Below, one piece after another: positions 14,950 through 23,979 of a DNA stretch of 38,156 nt. Each line of letters begins with the position of its first letter. The first letter of the stretch is position 1. The notes under the pieces are model-generated. The model searched no databases. It was given only the letters and a program-made list of their open reading frames with translations, and was not told the origin of the DNA. The DNA is from an uncultured beta proteobacterium. GTDB taxonomy: Bacteria; Pseudomonadota; Gammaproteobacteria; Burkholderiales; SG8-39. The stretch covers positions 1-38,156 of the forward strand of contig CAIYPG010000137.1 in NCBI GenBank assembly GCA_903928055.1. The letters are read 5' to 3'. The position numbers were made by a program, and so were the translations under genes.

Positions 14950-17178
14950 CTACGACGCACCACCCGGCACCACGCCGTCGACCCTGACGACGCCCGCGGC
15001 AATCAGTCTCTCCAGATCACCAGCCATGCCGATTTCACCGAGGATGCTGGCCGCATCCGCACCCGGCTTGGGTGCGGGACAGCCGGGGACCATGGGCGTG
15101 CGCGACAGGCGCGGCGCCGGGCCGTTCGTGGTGATGAGGCCCTGCCCCTGGTGTTCGCGCGTGATGCTCAGGCCCTGCCGGATAACCTGCGGGTCTTCCA
15201 TCATTTCGGTGAACTGCTCTATGACGCGATGGGCGCCAATGCCGGCCGCCGTGAGCAGTTCGACCCAGGCCTGGACCGTGCGCTCCTTGAAGCGTGCTTC
15301 GAGCGTTTTCTCCAGCACCGCATCCACGGCTGCGCCGCCGAGATCGGCAAGCGCCGGGCAACCCGCCAGATCGCCGGGCTGCGCCGCCATGAACACCCAG
15401 CCATCCGATGCCTGGTACATGCGCGACAGCGGGCTGCTGCCCTTGCAGTCCAGACCACCGGGTTCGTTCCACACCCGACCCTTGTACTCCTGCATGAAGG
15501 CCGATTGCAGCATGGTTGCCGAATAGATCAGCGCGCTGTGGATGCGCTGGCCCAGCCCGGTGCGGCGGCGGTGCATCATCGCCATCCCAATCCCGTATGC
15601 CGATGCGAGACCGGTCGCGTAGTCATTGGAATTGAACGGGTTCTGTGCCGGTTCGTCTCCGCCAAAACGCATTTCCATACCGGTGATGGCCTGTATCAGC
15701 ACCTCGCGACCGGGACGCGTGGCAAAGTCGCCGGTCTGTCCGAAGGCATTCACCGAGCAGTAGATGATGTCGGGCCGGCGCGCGCGCACCGCTTCGTAAC
15801 CGACGCCCAGCTTGTCGGCGACGCCCGTGCGGAAGTTCTCCAGCACGACATCGGCTTCATCGAGCAGCTTCCAGAAGATCTCCAGCCCCTCCTTCGCCTT
15901 CAGGTCGAGCAGGATGCTGCGCTTGGCGCGATTGATGTCGTTGTGCCAGCTGATGGGATTGCGGTGCGGGCTGTCGATCTTGATGACATCGGCGCCAAAC
16001 TCCGCCAGCGTGCGTCCGCAACTGGGAATCGCCAGGATGATGCCCAGGTCGAGCACCTTCACGCCCTGCAACGCGCTGCGCAGCGTCTCGGTGGCCGCAG
16101 GTGCAGCCGGCACCGCGCGTTTCCCGGCCAGGATTTCTGCACGATGCGCATCCAGCCTCGGTCGCGGTGCGCGCACCACCCCCGGCGTCTCCGACAGGCG
16201 CGTGTAAATCCCGGGCCCGGAGAAACGGCCGAGCAGCGGATCATCGAAGTCCTCGATGATCTTCGATTCGCGTGCCAGCGAATACTCCATCCACTCCGCG
16301 GTGGTCTTGCAGGTGCCGCCTTCGACGCCCTTCTCGGCGCAATAGTCCTCCCATTCGGCGGAAGTGCGATCGAGAAAAATCTCCTCAAGCCGCTTTTTCA
16401 GGAATTCGGCGCTGTGCTTTTCATCCGGCTTCGGCGGCAGGCCGTGCTCCTTCAGCAGCGTGGCATCGGTGTCGCGCGGCACGTAGATGAACCAGCGCCC
16501 GTCCTTGCAGCGCATGTACTTCCAGCTCGTCATCGGATCGACTTCGGGCTGGCCGTGCACCTTCAAGGCCTTGCCACTGAAGGCACTGAAGGTGGCACCG
16601 AAGAGCGGCACCTCGATGATCTGCCCCTGGCCGGAACGCGCCCGTGCGTTGAGTGCAAACCCGATGCACACCGCCGACAGATAAGCGCCGTACACCGACG
16701 AGAACGGAATGCAGTTGTAGATCGGATGGTCGCGCCCGGTCATATTGTGTGGGATGTAGCAGCCGGTGGCCGCACCCACGACGCCCTCCCATGCCCGCAC
16801 GGCGGCGCGCGTGTCGTCGGCAGCGAAGCCCGGAATGGAGCAGAACACCTGGCGCGGATTCGCCTTCAGCAGGGCTTCGGGGTCGAGGCCGAGGCGCTTC
16901 ATCACGCCGGGCCGGAAATTCTCGATCACCACATCGGCGGTGGCGACCAGGTCACGCGCGATCTTCAGGTCCGCGGGGTTCTTCAGGTCGAGGGCGATGC
17001 TGCGCTTGCCGCGGTTCCAGGTGGCATTGGCCGCCGTATCAAAGCGCGGCCCGGTGGGCGGATCGATGCGGATCACGTCCGCACCAAAGTCGGCGAGCAT
17101 CATGCCCACCATCGGACCGGCAATGTATTGCCCGAAATCAATGACCCGCACACCTTCCAAAGCCGCAACGCTCGCCAT
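14950..17178 (-). CDS. Tandem fusion of two class III CoA-transferase (CaiB/BaiF) modules
   Basis: At 742 residues this is about twice the family length. Module 1 (about 1-345) opens LEGVRVIDFGQYIAGP, and module 2 (about 366-742) opens LQGVKVLDLGIILAIP. Module 2 keeps the catalytic aspartate (D519 in SNDYATG). In module 1 the aligned position is serine (S160/S161 in PFSSVYGAY), so that half may be catalytically dead and serve in structure or acid binding. Class III enzymes work as interlocked dimers, so a fusion can replace a homodimer. It is last in a minus-strand run after a Bug protein gene (153-bp gap). The substrate is unknown. Confidence 0.92.
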   Translation of the reverse strand: MASVAALEGVRVIDFGQYIAGPMVGMMLADFGADVIRIDPPTGPRFDTAANATWNRGKRSIALDLKNPADLKIARDLVATADVVIENFRPGVMKRLGLDPEALLKANPRQVFCSIPGFAADDTRAAVRAWEGVVGAATGCYIPHNMTGRDHPIYNCIPFSSVYGAYLSAVCIGFALNARARSGQGQIIEVPLFGATFSAFSGKALKVHGQPEVDPMTSWKYMRCKDGRWFIYVPRDTDATLLKEHGLPPKPDEKHSAEFLKKRLEEIFLDRTSAEWEDYCAEKGVEGGTCKTTAEWMEYSLARESKIIEDFDDPLLGRFSGPGIYTRLSETPGVVRAPRPRLDAHRAEILAGKRAVPAAPAATETLRSALQGVKVLDLGIILAIPSCGRTLAEFGADVIKIDSPHRNPISWHNDINRAKRSILLDLKAKEGLEIFWKLLDEADVVLENFRTGVADKLGVGYEAVRARRPDIIYCSVNAFGQTGDFATRPGREVLIQAITGMEMRFGGDEPAQNPFNSNDYATGLASAYGIGMAMMHRRRTGLGQRIHSALIYSATMLQSAFMQEYKGRVWNEPGGLDCKGSSPLSRMYQASDGWVFMAAQPGDLAGCPALADLGGAAVDAVLEKTLEARFKERTVQAWVELLTAAGIGAHRVIEQFTEMMEDPQVIRQGLSITREHQGQGLITTNGPAPRLSRTPMVPGCPAPKPGADAASILGEIGMAGDLERLIAAGVVRVDGVVPGGAS

Positions 17179-17331
17179 GTTTACCCGTTCAGTTGAAATG
17201 TTTTCCGAAAAATTCTTCCGCCCGTCCGGCGGAGATGCCCAGGAATTTCCTGAAGAAGCCCGCTCATGCCATCGGAGATGGCTTCGCGCGGATGCACCGC
17301 TGTCATGCCGGATTTTACGCCCGCCCCTTGA

Positions 17332-18309
17332 TCACTCTTCGAGCTTCACACCGGTCTCCCGCACCAGCCTGCCCCAGCGTTCCGTTTCGGCGATGATGAG
17401 CTGCCTGAACTGCGCCGGTGTGCTGCCTGCGGGAAGGATGCCGTCCTTTTCCAGTGCCTCGATCACTTCGGGCGATTTCACGCCCCGGACGAAATTATCG
17501 CTCAACTGGTTGACGATATTTGCCGGCGTGCCGGCTGGCGCAAGAAAGCCCAGCCAGCTGGAGTAGTTGTACCCGGGGATGCCCTGCTCGGCCACGGTGG
17601 GCAGGTCGGGCAGCAGCGCCGAACGCTTGTCGCTCATCACCGCCAGTGCGCGCGCCTTGCCGGTGCGGATCAGCGGCAGGCCTGAAATGAGATTCGTTGA
17701 AGCCGCGTCAAGGCGGTCGGCAATCAGGTCAAGCAGTTCCGGTGCTGCGCCCTTGTAGTGGATGAAGGTCACCTTCGTGCCGGTGTCCTTTTCGATCCAC
17801 GCACCGGCCAGGTGGCCCACACCGCCAACGCCCGTTGTGCCGTAATTCACCTTGCCCGGATTGGCCTTCGTATAGGCCAGGTATTCGGCGAAAGTCTTCG
17901 CCGGGAAGGACGGACGCACGAGGAATATGGAGATGCGCTGGCTGATCATGGTAATCGGCGCAAAATCCCGGATCACGTCATAGGGCAGGTTCTTGAAAAA
18001 CGCTGGCGTCACCGTGAAGCCGGCGGACTGCACGAGCAGCGTGTAGCCATCCGGCGCCGCCTTGGCCACATAGCCATTGCCGATGGATCCGCCGGCGCCG
18101 GGCTTGAAATCGATGATGAAGGGCTGGCCCGTCAGCTCGGTCATTTTCTTGGTGTGCACCCGGGCTTCGAGGTCGATGGGACCGCCGGGCGCAATCGGCG
18201 CGACCACCACCACGGGCCGCGACGGATAAGCGCTCTGGCCCAGGACCGGCGCACAGAGCACGGCCAAAGCCATGCCCGCGGCAATCATCAATGTTTGGGA
18301 ACGACGCAT
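17332..18309 (-). CDS. Bug/TctC-family periplasmic solute-binding protein
   Basis: A 325-residue solute-binding protein from ATG 18309, which has AGGAGG 6 nt upstream; longer in-frame starts lack this. The signal peptide (core about 6-22, cleavage near VLGQ) is followed by YPSRPVVVVAPIAPGGPID. FKPGAGGSIGNG, DGYTLL and FLAPAGTP are standard for the family. It sits between two CoA-transferase genes on the same strand, suggesting that the acid it binds is activated by one of them. A perfect 17-nt palindrome (18437-18453) lies upstream. Confidence 0.93.
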   Translation of the reverse strand: MRRSQTLMIAAGMALAVLCAPVLGQSAYPSRPVVVVAPIAPGGPIDLEARVHTKKMTELTGQPFIIDFKPGAGGSIGNGYVAKAAPDGYTLLVQSAGFTVTPAFFKNLPYDVIRDFAPITMISQRISIFLVRPSFPAKTFAEYLAYTKANPGKVNYGTTGVGGVGHLAGAWIEKDTGTKVTFIHYKGAAPELLDLIADRLDAASTNLISGLPLIRTGKARALAVMSDKRSALLPDLPTVAEQGIPGYNYSSWLGFLAPAGTPANIVNQLSDNFVRGVKSPEVIEALEKDGILPAGSTPAQFRQLIIAETERWGRLVRETGVKLEE

Positions 18310-18436
18310 GAAACTCCTCCTGCAGGCAGGGACAGGCAATGGGTGCCGATGCGGTACCGATGCGTCCCTTGCTCTATTGCCGCGGGAAGGTAACCCGGAA
18401 CGCCAGCCCGGGTGAAATGCTATTTAATGATTGCGC

Positions 18437-18453
18437 CATCACGCAGCGTGATG
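18437..18453. promoter_or_regulatory. Palindromic operator candidate
   Basis: CATCACGC-A-GCGTGATG is a perfect inverted repeat with 8-bp arms and a one-base centre, too tight to form a hairpin, so a dimeric regulator site is more likely than a terminator. It lies 128 bp before the Bug-protein start at 18309 and 43 bp beyond the stop of the preceding CoA-transferase gene. Confidence 0.45.
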
Positions 18454-18495
18454 AGGAGTGTGACTGTGTGGCAGGCACGGCGCATCGGACCGTTA

Positions 18496-19725
18496 TCAGA
18501 CGACGCTGCGCTGTCTCAAACCGGCAATTTCCGCATCGCCGAACCCGAACTCCCTGAGCAACTCATCGGTGTCCGCACCCAGCCGCGACGGTATGCGCTC
18601 GGGGCCCAGCACCTGGCCATTCCATTTGAAACCGGCCGTGGGCACGAACACCATCTTCCCCGATACCGGATCGATCATTTGCTGTTGAACGCCGCGCGCA
18701 ACGATGTGCGGGTCATGGAGGATTTCGGGCAACGTGCGTATCTTCACCGCCGGAACGCGCGCTTCGGAAAGCACCACCTCCCATTCGGACGCGCTGCGCG
18801 TGGCCAGCCGCTCGGTCAGCGCAGCGCCAAACTCCTTGAAATGCTGCAGGCGCAAGGCCTTGCTGGCAAAGCGCGGGTCTGTGAGCAGGTCTGGCTCACC
18901 CAGCGCCGCACATAGCCGCACGACATGGTGGTCGCCATTGGCCGCCAGCGAAAGGAAACCATCTTTTGTCGGAAAAATGTTGGCAGCCGGGCTGCCGCTC
19001 GCCGCCGTATTGCCATTGGCCTCGGGCGCCTTGCCAGTATTGAGGTAGATGGAGGAAAACGAGGCCATCGCCACCAGAGCCGCGTCCAGCATGGCGATGT
19101 CGACACGCTGCCCCTTGCCAGTGCGATCGCGCTCCTTGAGGGCGGCCAGCAGCGCAAAGGCGCCATAGATGCCGGCAAGGTAATCGAACAGCGGCGGCCC
19201 GATGCGGTTCGGCACCGTCTCGGCCGTACCGGTGAGCATGGTGATTCCGGAGATGCCCTGTATCACGTGATCGTAGGCGGAACGCCGGCTGTAGGGTCCG
19301 TCCTGGCCGTAACCCGACAGCGAGAAATACACCATGTCCGGATTGATCTCGCGCATCGCATCGTAGCCGATGCCAAGACGGTCGGCCACGCCCGGGGTGT
19401 AGTTCTCAACCATGGCATCGCAACTGGCAACGATCTTTTTCACCAGCGCCAGGCCTTCCGGCTTTTTCATGTCGATCTGGATTGAGCGCTTGGAGCCGTT
19501 CTGCGACACAAACACGGCAGCCAGCCCGGGCACGCCGGGCAGGTCGGCCCCGCGGCGGGTGTTGTCGCCAATTCCCGGTCGCTCCACCTTGATGATGTCC
19601 GCGCCCAGCAGCGCCATCTGGTAGGTGCAGTACGGGCCGCTCAGTACCGAAGTAAAGTCAATGATGCGCACGCCCTTCAATGGCGCGGGACGTTCCTGCT
19701 TTGCTTCTGTTTGCGCCATATTCAT
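18496..19725 (-). CDS. Class III CoA-transferase (CaiB/BaiF family)
   Basis: A 409-residue CoA-transferase opening LKGVRIIDFTSVLSGPYCTYQMALLGAD. The catalytic aspartate is D181 (PPLFDYLAGIYGA). YGQDGP (139-144) and RDRTGKGQRVD follow as in the family. The start ATG overlaps the stop of the preceding Bug gene as TGATG, so binding protein and transferase are translationally coupled: a direct hint that the transferase activates the imported acid. Two Bug genes precede it in the same operon (20725-21729, 19725-20711). Confidence 0.93.
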   Translation of the reverse strand: MNMAQTEAKQERPAPLKGVRIIDFTSVLSGPYCTYQMALLGADIIKVERPGIGDNTRRGADLPGVPGLAAVFVSQNGSKRSIQIDMKKPEGLALVKKIVASCDAMVENYTPGVADRLGIGYDAMREINPDMVYFSLSGYGQDGPYSRRSAYDHVIQGISGITMLTGTAETVPNRIGPPLFDYLAGIYGAFALLAALKERDRTGKGQRVDIAMLDAALVAMASFSSIYLNTGKAPEANGNTAASGSPAANIFPTKDGFLSLAANGDHHVVRLCAALGEPDLLTDPRFASKALRLQHFKEFGAALTERLATRSASEWEVVLSEARVPAVKIRTLPEILHDPHIVARGVQQQMIDPVSGKMVFVPTAGFKWNGQVLGPERIPSRLGADTDELLREFGFGDAEIAGLRQRSVV

Positions 19726-20711
19726 CAGTCCGCCTTCAGGTTGATTGCACGCACCAGTTTCCCGAGGCGTTCATAGTCGAATGCAATGAGCTTGCGAAAT
19801 TCCGCTGGCGGCAGGCCGGCGACTTCGATGCCGGCTGCCTGCAGTTTTTCAATTACATCGGCCAGCAGCAGCACTGCGGCAGCTTCCTTGTAGAGTTGCT
19901 CTACCAGTGCAGGTGGCAGTCCCGCCGGCCCCAGGATTCCCAGCCATGCCCGCACGGGCTCAAAGCCTGGAAGAACTTCGGAGACCGCCGGGACATTGGG
20001 CAGGTCCGGTTTGCGCTGACGCGAGAACGAAACAATGGGCTTCAACTTGCCGGCATTGACATACGGCACGATGCCCGTCGATTCGTAACCAAGCTGCACA
20101 CGACCGGATATCACTTCGCTGATCACTTGTGCGGAACCCTTGTGAGGTACATGGGTAATGGCAAGTCCGGTCTGCAGCTTCAGGGTTTCGACATTGAGGT
20201 GTGGCATGGTGCCGTTTCCCGAGGTGCCATACATCATGGCATCGGGGTTGGCCTTCGAGTAGGCGATCAGTTCCGGCAGCGTGTTGGCTTTCACCGAGGG
20301 GTGGACATAGATAACGCCGCCACCGGGACTGCCGACCATCACGATGGGCGAAAAGTCGGTGAGTGGCGAGTAGCCGAGGTTGGAATACAGATGCGGATTC
20401 ACCGCCATTGCAGCCAGGGCCGAGAACAGCAGCGTGTAGCCGTCGGGTTCAGCCTTGGAAACCAGCAGGGCACCAATGCTGCCGCCCTGCCCCGGCCGGT
20501 TTTCAACCAGAACCGGCTGCTTCAGGCGCTCGCTCAGTTTTGGCGTTATCACCCGCGCCAGGATGTCGGTGATGTTGCCTGCCGCATAACTCACCACCAG
20601 GCGCACCGGTCTGACCGGATAGACTTCTGCGGCAGCTGCCGGCAACGCGCAGGAAATCGCAATCACGACTGCGGGAAACAAACCCTGACTGCACTTCATA
20701 AACGATCGCAT
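19725..20711 (-). CDS. Bug/TctC-family periplasmic solute-binding protein
   Basis: A 328-residue solute-binding protein from ATG 20711, chosen for the GGGAGG 5 nt upstream. The signal peptide has its core at about 11-27 and cleavage near AAAAE. The mature start is VYPVRPVRLVVSYAAGNITDILAR. It keeps ENRPGQGGSIGA and DGYTLLF. It is second in an operon after another Bug gene (13-bp gap), and its stop overlaps the start of the CoA-transferase. Two binding proteins in tandem suggest two related ligands or a duplication followed by divergence. Confidence 0.93.
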   Translation of the reverse strand: MRSFMKCSQGLFPAVVIAISCALPAAAAEVYPVRPVRLVVSYAAGNITDILARVITPKLSERLKQPVLVENRPGQGGSIGALLVSKAEPDGYTLLFSALAAMAVNPHLYSNLGYSPLTDFSPIVMVGSPGGGVIYVHPSVKANTLPELIAYSKANPDAMMYGTSGNGTMPHLNVETLKLQTGLAITHVPHKGSAQVISEVISGRVQLGYESTGIVPYVNAGKLKPIVSFSRQRKPDLPNVPAVSEVLPGFEPVRAWLGILGPAGLPPALVEQLYKEAAAVLLLADVIEKLQAAGIEVAGLPPAEFRKLIAFDYERLGKLVRAINLKAD

Positions 20712-20724
20712 GTCGACCTCCCGC

Positions 20725-21729
20725 TCACTCTTCCTTGATGTTCTTTTCCCTGACCAGCCTGTCCCACGTGGCAATCTCCGCGACAAGTCGCTTGCGGAAC
20801 ACCTCCGGCCCCGAGCCCAGCACCTGCGAGCCCTGTGCCTCCCAGCGCTTCATCGCCTGGGGAGACCTGATGGCCTTGACGGTTTCCACGCTCAGCCTGT
20901 CGACGATGGCCGGCGGCGTCCCGGCAGGCGCGAGCAGACCGATCCAGTTCGGATAGGCAAAATCGGGCGCGCCCATTTCGGCAACGCTCCTCACTCCGGG
21001 CAGCAGGGGCGTGCGGTCTTTCGAGAGAATCGCCAGAACACGCGCCTTACCCGACTTGAGCAGCGACAGGCTGGCGGCCAGTTGCTTGGGCGAGGAATGG
21101 ATACGTCCGGCCATCAGGTCAACCTCGGCTGACGCGCCGCCCTTGTAATGTACGAAGGTCAACTGGATGCCCAGTTCGCTGGCCAGCCATACGCCGCCAA
21201 CATGGAATCCACCGCCGGATCCTACCGTGCTCCAAGTCACCTCTCCCGGATGGGCCTTGGCGTAGGCCACGTACTCCTCAAAGGTGCGCGCTGGAAACGA
21301 CGGTGTGACCAGCAGCAGCGTGATGTTCTCCGTCGTCATTGTGATGGGTGAAAAGTCCCTGACCAGGTCGTAGGACAGGTCCTTGCGCAGTGCCGGCAGC
21401 AGGGTCGACGACGAATTGATGAACAACAACGTATGCCCATCCGGCACTGCCTTGGCCACATAACCGTTGGCGATGACGCCGCTGCCGCCCGGCTTGTAGT
21501 CGATCAACACCGGCTGCTTCAGGAGCGGCTGCATGCCTTCCTGATAGACGCGTGCCTCAAGGTCGGCATTTGCGCCGGGCGTGTAAGGCAGGACGATGGT
21601 GACGGGCTTCGAGGGGAAATTCGCCACACCAGCGCCTCCACCTGCAGAACTACCGGTGATGCCCTGGGCAGATAACGCGCCGGAAAAAAACACGACGGAT
21701 GCAGACAGTGCAAATCTGGACCAATTCAT
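20725..21729 (-). CDS. Bug/TctC-family periplasmic solute-binding protein
   Basis: A 334-residue solute-binding protein from ATG 21729 (MNWSRFALSASVVF); longer in-frame starts would put about 32 polar residues before the signal peptide. The signal core is about 6-20, with cleavage near LSAQG, then an unusual glycine/serine-rich spacer (GSSAGGGAG) before FPSKPVTIVLPYTPGANADLEAR. YKPGGSGVIANG and DGHTLLF are standard. It is the first gene of the Bug-Bug-CoA-transferase operon. Confidence 0.92.
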   Translation of the reverse strand: MNWSRFALSASVVFFSGALSAQGITGSSAGGGAGVANFPSKPVTIVLPYTPGANADLEARVYQEGMQPLLKQPVLIDYKPGGSGVIANGYVAKAVPDGHTLLFINSSSTLLPALRKDLSYDLVRDFSPITMTTENITLLLVTPSFPARTFEEYVAYAKAHPGEVTWSTVGSGGGFHVGGVWLASELGIQLTFVHYKGGASAEVDLMAGRIHSSPKQLAASLSLLKSGKARVLAILSKDRTPLLPGVRSVAEMGAPDFAYPNWIGLLAPAGTPPAIVDRLSVETVKAIRSPQAMKRWEAQGSQVLGSGPEVFRKRLVAEIATWDRLVREKNIKEE

Positions 21730-22159
21730 GATGCCCCCCCGATTGATCTGTCCGGATGCAGCACCGGGCGCGCATCCCTGCCGGCTCCTCCCCGCATCTG
21801 GTGATTGTTGTGACCGGAAAATCATTTTCCCCGTTCTGAAACTGGAACGAAAGTGGAAATTCTTCCCTCTTATGTCACTTTAAGTGAATTACGACATGAC
21901 CGCTCCGACTGACGTAGAAGATACCGGAAATGCCAGGCGCCTGGCACGTCACGCGCCGCCAGCAGCTTGTACCCCCTACTTGCCGTGTTCCGTGCTGCTG
22001 CACTCCCCGTTGCAGGCAGCGTGGGCCACGGAAAAGCAACGGGAATGGCAATGTCCAGAGGCCGTACCTGGACACAGACAGCACCCGTGCTAATCTCGCT
22101 CCGATCACCCACCAACATACAAGCGGCTTCAGCCGCGCACATCTTCCCGGAGGACGGAC
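21730..22159. promoter_or_regulatory. 430-bp divergent promoter region with two palindromes
   Basis: No gene is convincing here. It separates the Bug operon (minus) from the FAH-family gene (plus). It holds TCACTT-T-AAGTGA (21875-21887) and the perfect 16-bp TGCCAGGCGCCTGGCA (21931-21946), either of which could bind a dimeric regulator. The Shine-Dalgarno GGAGG at its right end serves the plus-strand gene. Confidence 0.45.
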
Positions 22160-22945
22160 ATGGACGCAGCAAAGGAACTGGCACTGCTGGACTGGATCGA
22201 CAACGAGCTGTTCGGCAAGCCCACCGGCATCGACATCGCCAAACATGCGCCGGAACTCACGCTGGACGACGCCTACCGGCTGCGCGTCAAGCTGCTGGCC
22301 CGCCGCGTCGCCAAGGGCGATGTGCATGTCGGCTACAAGATTGCCGGCGGCGGCAGTGGCATCAAGGTGGCCGGTGCGGAACCGCCCAGCCCCACCGTCG
22401 GCCCGCTGATGCGCTCGGGCCTGGTGTATCCGCCCGATACCTATTCGTTTGCCGGTTCGCCCAAGGTCATCGTCGAGGCGGAAATCGCCGTGATGCTGAA
22501 AAAAGACCTGATGGGACCGGGTCTCACGCAGCGCGAAGTGCTGGCCGCCGTCGAGGGCTATTTCCCTGCGATTGAAATCGTGCCGCAGACAGGTGGCCCC
22601 AAGGCCAGCGCCCAGGCGCGCGCCCTCGCCACGAAATTCAGCGGCGGCATCGTGCTCGGCACACCGCTCTCCTCGCCGCACGGCATTGACCTTGCAATGG
22701 AAGCGGCGATGATGAGCGTCAATGGCGAACCCAAGGCCGCCGGCACCGGCATCAACATCATGGGCAACCCGCTCAATGCCGTGGCCGAAGTCGCGAACAT
22801 GATGTCGAAGTACGGCGAAGGCCTGAAGGCCGGCATGGTCATCATGACCGGCACGGTCACCGGCCTCACGCCGGTGGCACCGGGCGACTACGTCGAGGCC
22901 TCGTTCACGCGGCTGGGGCGTGCAACGGCACGCTTTGTAGCCTGA
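22160..22945 (+). CDS. MhpD/FAH-like 2-keto-4-pentenoate hydratase or 4-oxalocrotonate decarboxylase family protein
   Basis: A 261-residue protein of the vinylpyruvate hydratase/decarboxylase family, which acts on 2-oxo-4-enoic acids from aromatic meta-cleavage pathways. The expected metal ligands are present: E106 and E108 (VEAEIAVMLKKDL) and E139 (PAIEIV). The N-terminal helix and SGIKVAGAEPP segment also fit MhpD-like proteins. The ATG follows GGAGG. No dioxygenase or other meta-cleavage gene is in the window, so hydratase and decarboxylase roles cannot be separated. It stands at the edge of the CoA-linked cluster and may be independent of it. Confidence 0.88.
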   Translation: MDAAKELALLDWIDNELFGKPTGIDIAKHAPELTLDDAYRLRVKLLARRVAKGDVHVGYKIAGGGSGIKVAGAEPPSPTVGPLMRSGLVYPPDTYSFAGSPKVIVEAEIAVMLKKDLMGPGLTQREVLAAVEGYFPAIEIVPQTGGPKASAQARALATKFSGGIVLGTPLSSPHGIDLAMEAAMMSVNGEPKAAGTGINIMGNPLNAVAEVANMMSKYGEGLKAGMVIMTGTVTGLTPVAPGDYVEASFTRLGRATARFVA

Positions 22946-22960
22946 TACCGATTGATATCA

Positions 22961-23002
22961 ATTCCGCAGATACCCTGGCTGATTAAAGCAGGTCTGCGGA
23001 AT
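22961..23002. terminator. Inverted repeat between convergent genes
   Basis: ATTCCGCAGA (22961-22970) pairs with TCTGCGGAAT (22993-23002), a 10-bp perfect stem with a 22-nt loop, in the gap between convergent FAH-family and SDR genes. There is no U-tract, so its strength as a terminator is uncertain. Confidence 0.45.
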
Positions 23003-23150
23003 GATTGGCATCATGCGATTCGCTCCGTGAACTCCTTTTCACGGTGGCCCAGGCCGGCGTAACGACAACTCCGTCCCGGGTCAGGATGGCCTTGCCCAGC
23101 AGGGAGCACCTGGAATCCGCGCCGTGAAACCGGCGATCAACCAGCCAGCA

Positions 23151-23897
23151 TCAGTCCGCCATCGTCAATCCGCCGCTGACGCTCAATACCTGTCCGGTCA
23201 GGTAGTCAGACCGGCTGCTGGAAAAGAACAGGATGGCGTCAGCCACTTCGGAGGGTTTGGCAAACCGCCGGAACGGAATGGCCTTGACCAGCGCCTCACG
23301 GTGCTTCTCCGGCACCGAGGCCAGCAGCGGCGTGTCGGTCGGTCCGGGGCAGACACAATTCACGTTGATGGAATAGCGTGCCGATTCGCGCGCCAGAGCC
23401 TTGGTGAATGCAATCACCGCCCCCTTCGCTCCGGAATACACGGCCTCGCCGCCGCTGCCCACGCGTCCGGCATCGCTGGCCACAAGGACGATCTTGCCGT
23501 GGCCGCGCTCACGCATCGACGGCAGGAACGCCTGGGTCAGTCGCAGCGTGCCGACGTAGTTGAGGTCAATCAGCTTCTGCCACAGCTCCGGCTTGGTATC
23601 AATGAAAGGCGCAATGCTGCTCCACCCGGCGGCAATCACCAGGATGTCGGCTCCGCCATGCGCCGCCACGAGTGCGTCCCGCGCGGCATCCACCGCTGCC
23701 TGGCTGGTGATGTCCACATGCACGAACTTCACCGTACCGCCCTGCTTGCCGAGGTCCGCTGCAGCCGCCTCGCCCGCAACCTTGTTGACGTCGGCGATGT
23801 ACACCACGGCACCCGCCTGAACAAATACGGCAGCCGTCGCCAGGCCGATGCCGGATGCCCCGCCTGCAACAAATGCAATCTTCCCATCCAGCTTCAT
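23151..23897 (-). CDS. SDR family oxidoreductase
   Basis: Classical short-chain dehydrogenase of 248 residues with GGASGIG cofactor loop (12-18), aspartate 36 (YIAD) pointing to NAD(H) preference, and catalytic S141, Y154 and K158. The usual NNAG is replaced by IAAG (88-91). CPGPTDTPLL and LTGQVLSVSGG close the fold. GGAGG precedes the ATG. The candidate TetR-type operator 23921-23943 lies just upstream, tying it to the acyl-CoA cluster, where it could act as a 3-hydroxyacyl-CoA or alcohol dehydrogenase. That role is inferred from context. Confidence 0.92.
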   Translation of the reverse strand: MKLDGKIAFVAGGASGIGLATAAVFVQAGAVVYIADVNKVAGEAAAADLGKQGGTVKFVHVDITSQAAVDAARDALVAAHGGADILVIAAGWSSIAPFIDTKPELWQKLIDLNYVGTLRLTQAFLPSMRERGHGKIVLVASDAGRVGSGGEAVYSGAKGAVIAFTKALARESARYSINVNCVCPGPTDTPLLASVPEKHREALVKAIPFRRFAKPSEVADAILFFSSSRSDYLTGQVLSVSGGLTMAD

Positions 23898-23920
23898 GTT
23901 GACCGCCTCCGAAAAGCAGT

Positions 23921-23943
23921 AAATTTAATGACTATTAAGTAAC
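23921..23943. promoter_or_regulatory. Candidate TetR operator, site A
   Basis: TTAAT-GACT-ATTAA lies at the core of this AT-rich stretch, 23-45 bp before the SDR start at 23897. It matches sites B (24779-24799) and C (28707-28737) in both sequence and AT-richness, in a region that is otherwise high in GC. Confidence 0.65.
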
Positions 23944-23979
23944 AAGTCCAGCCCGCCCGATGTGCAGGCAGTCTTGAGC

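Noticed and set aside
14932..17196. Very long open frame on the plus strand opposite the fused CoA-transferase, and similar long frames opposite other genes
   Set aside because: High-GC genes often leave the complementary strand open. The plus-strand product is rich in R, H and G and matches no family, while the minus-strand product is a clear CoA-transferase.
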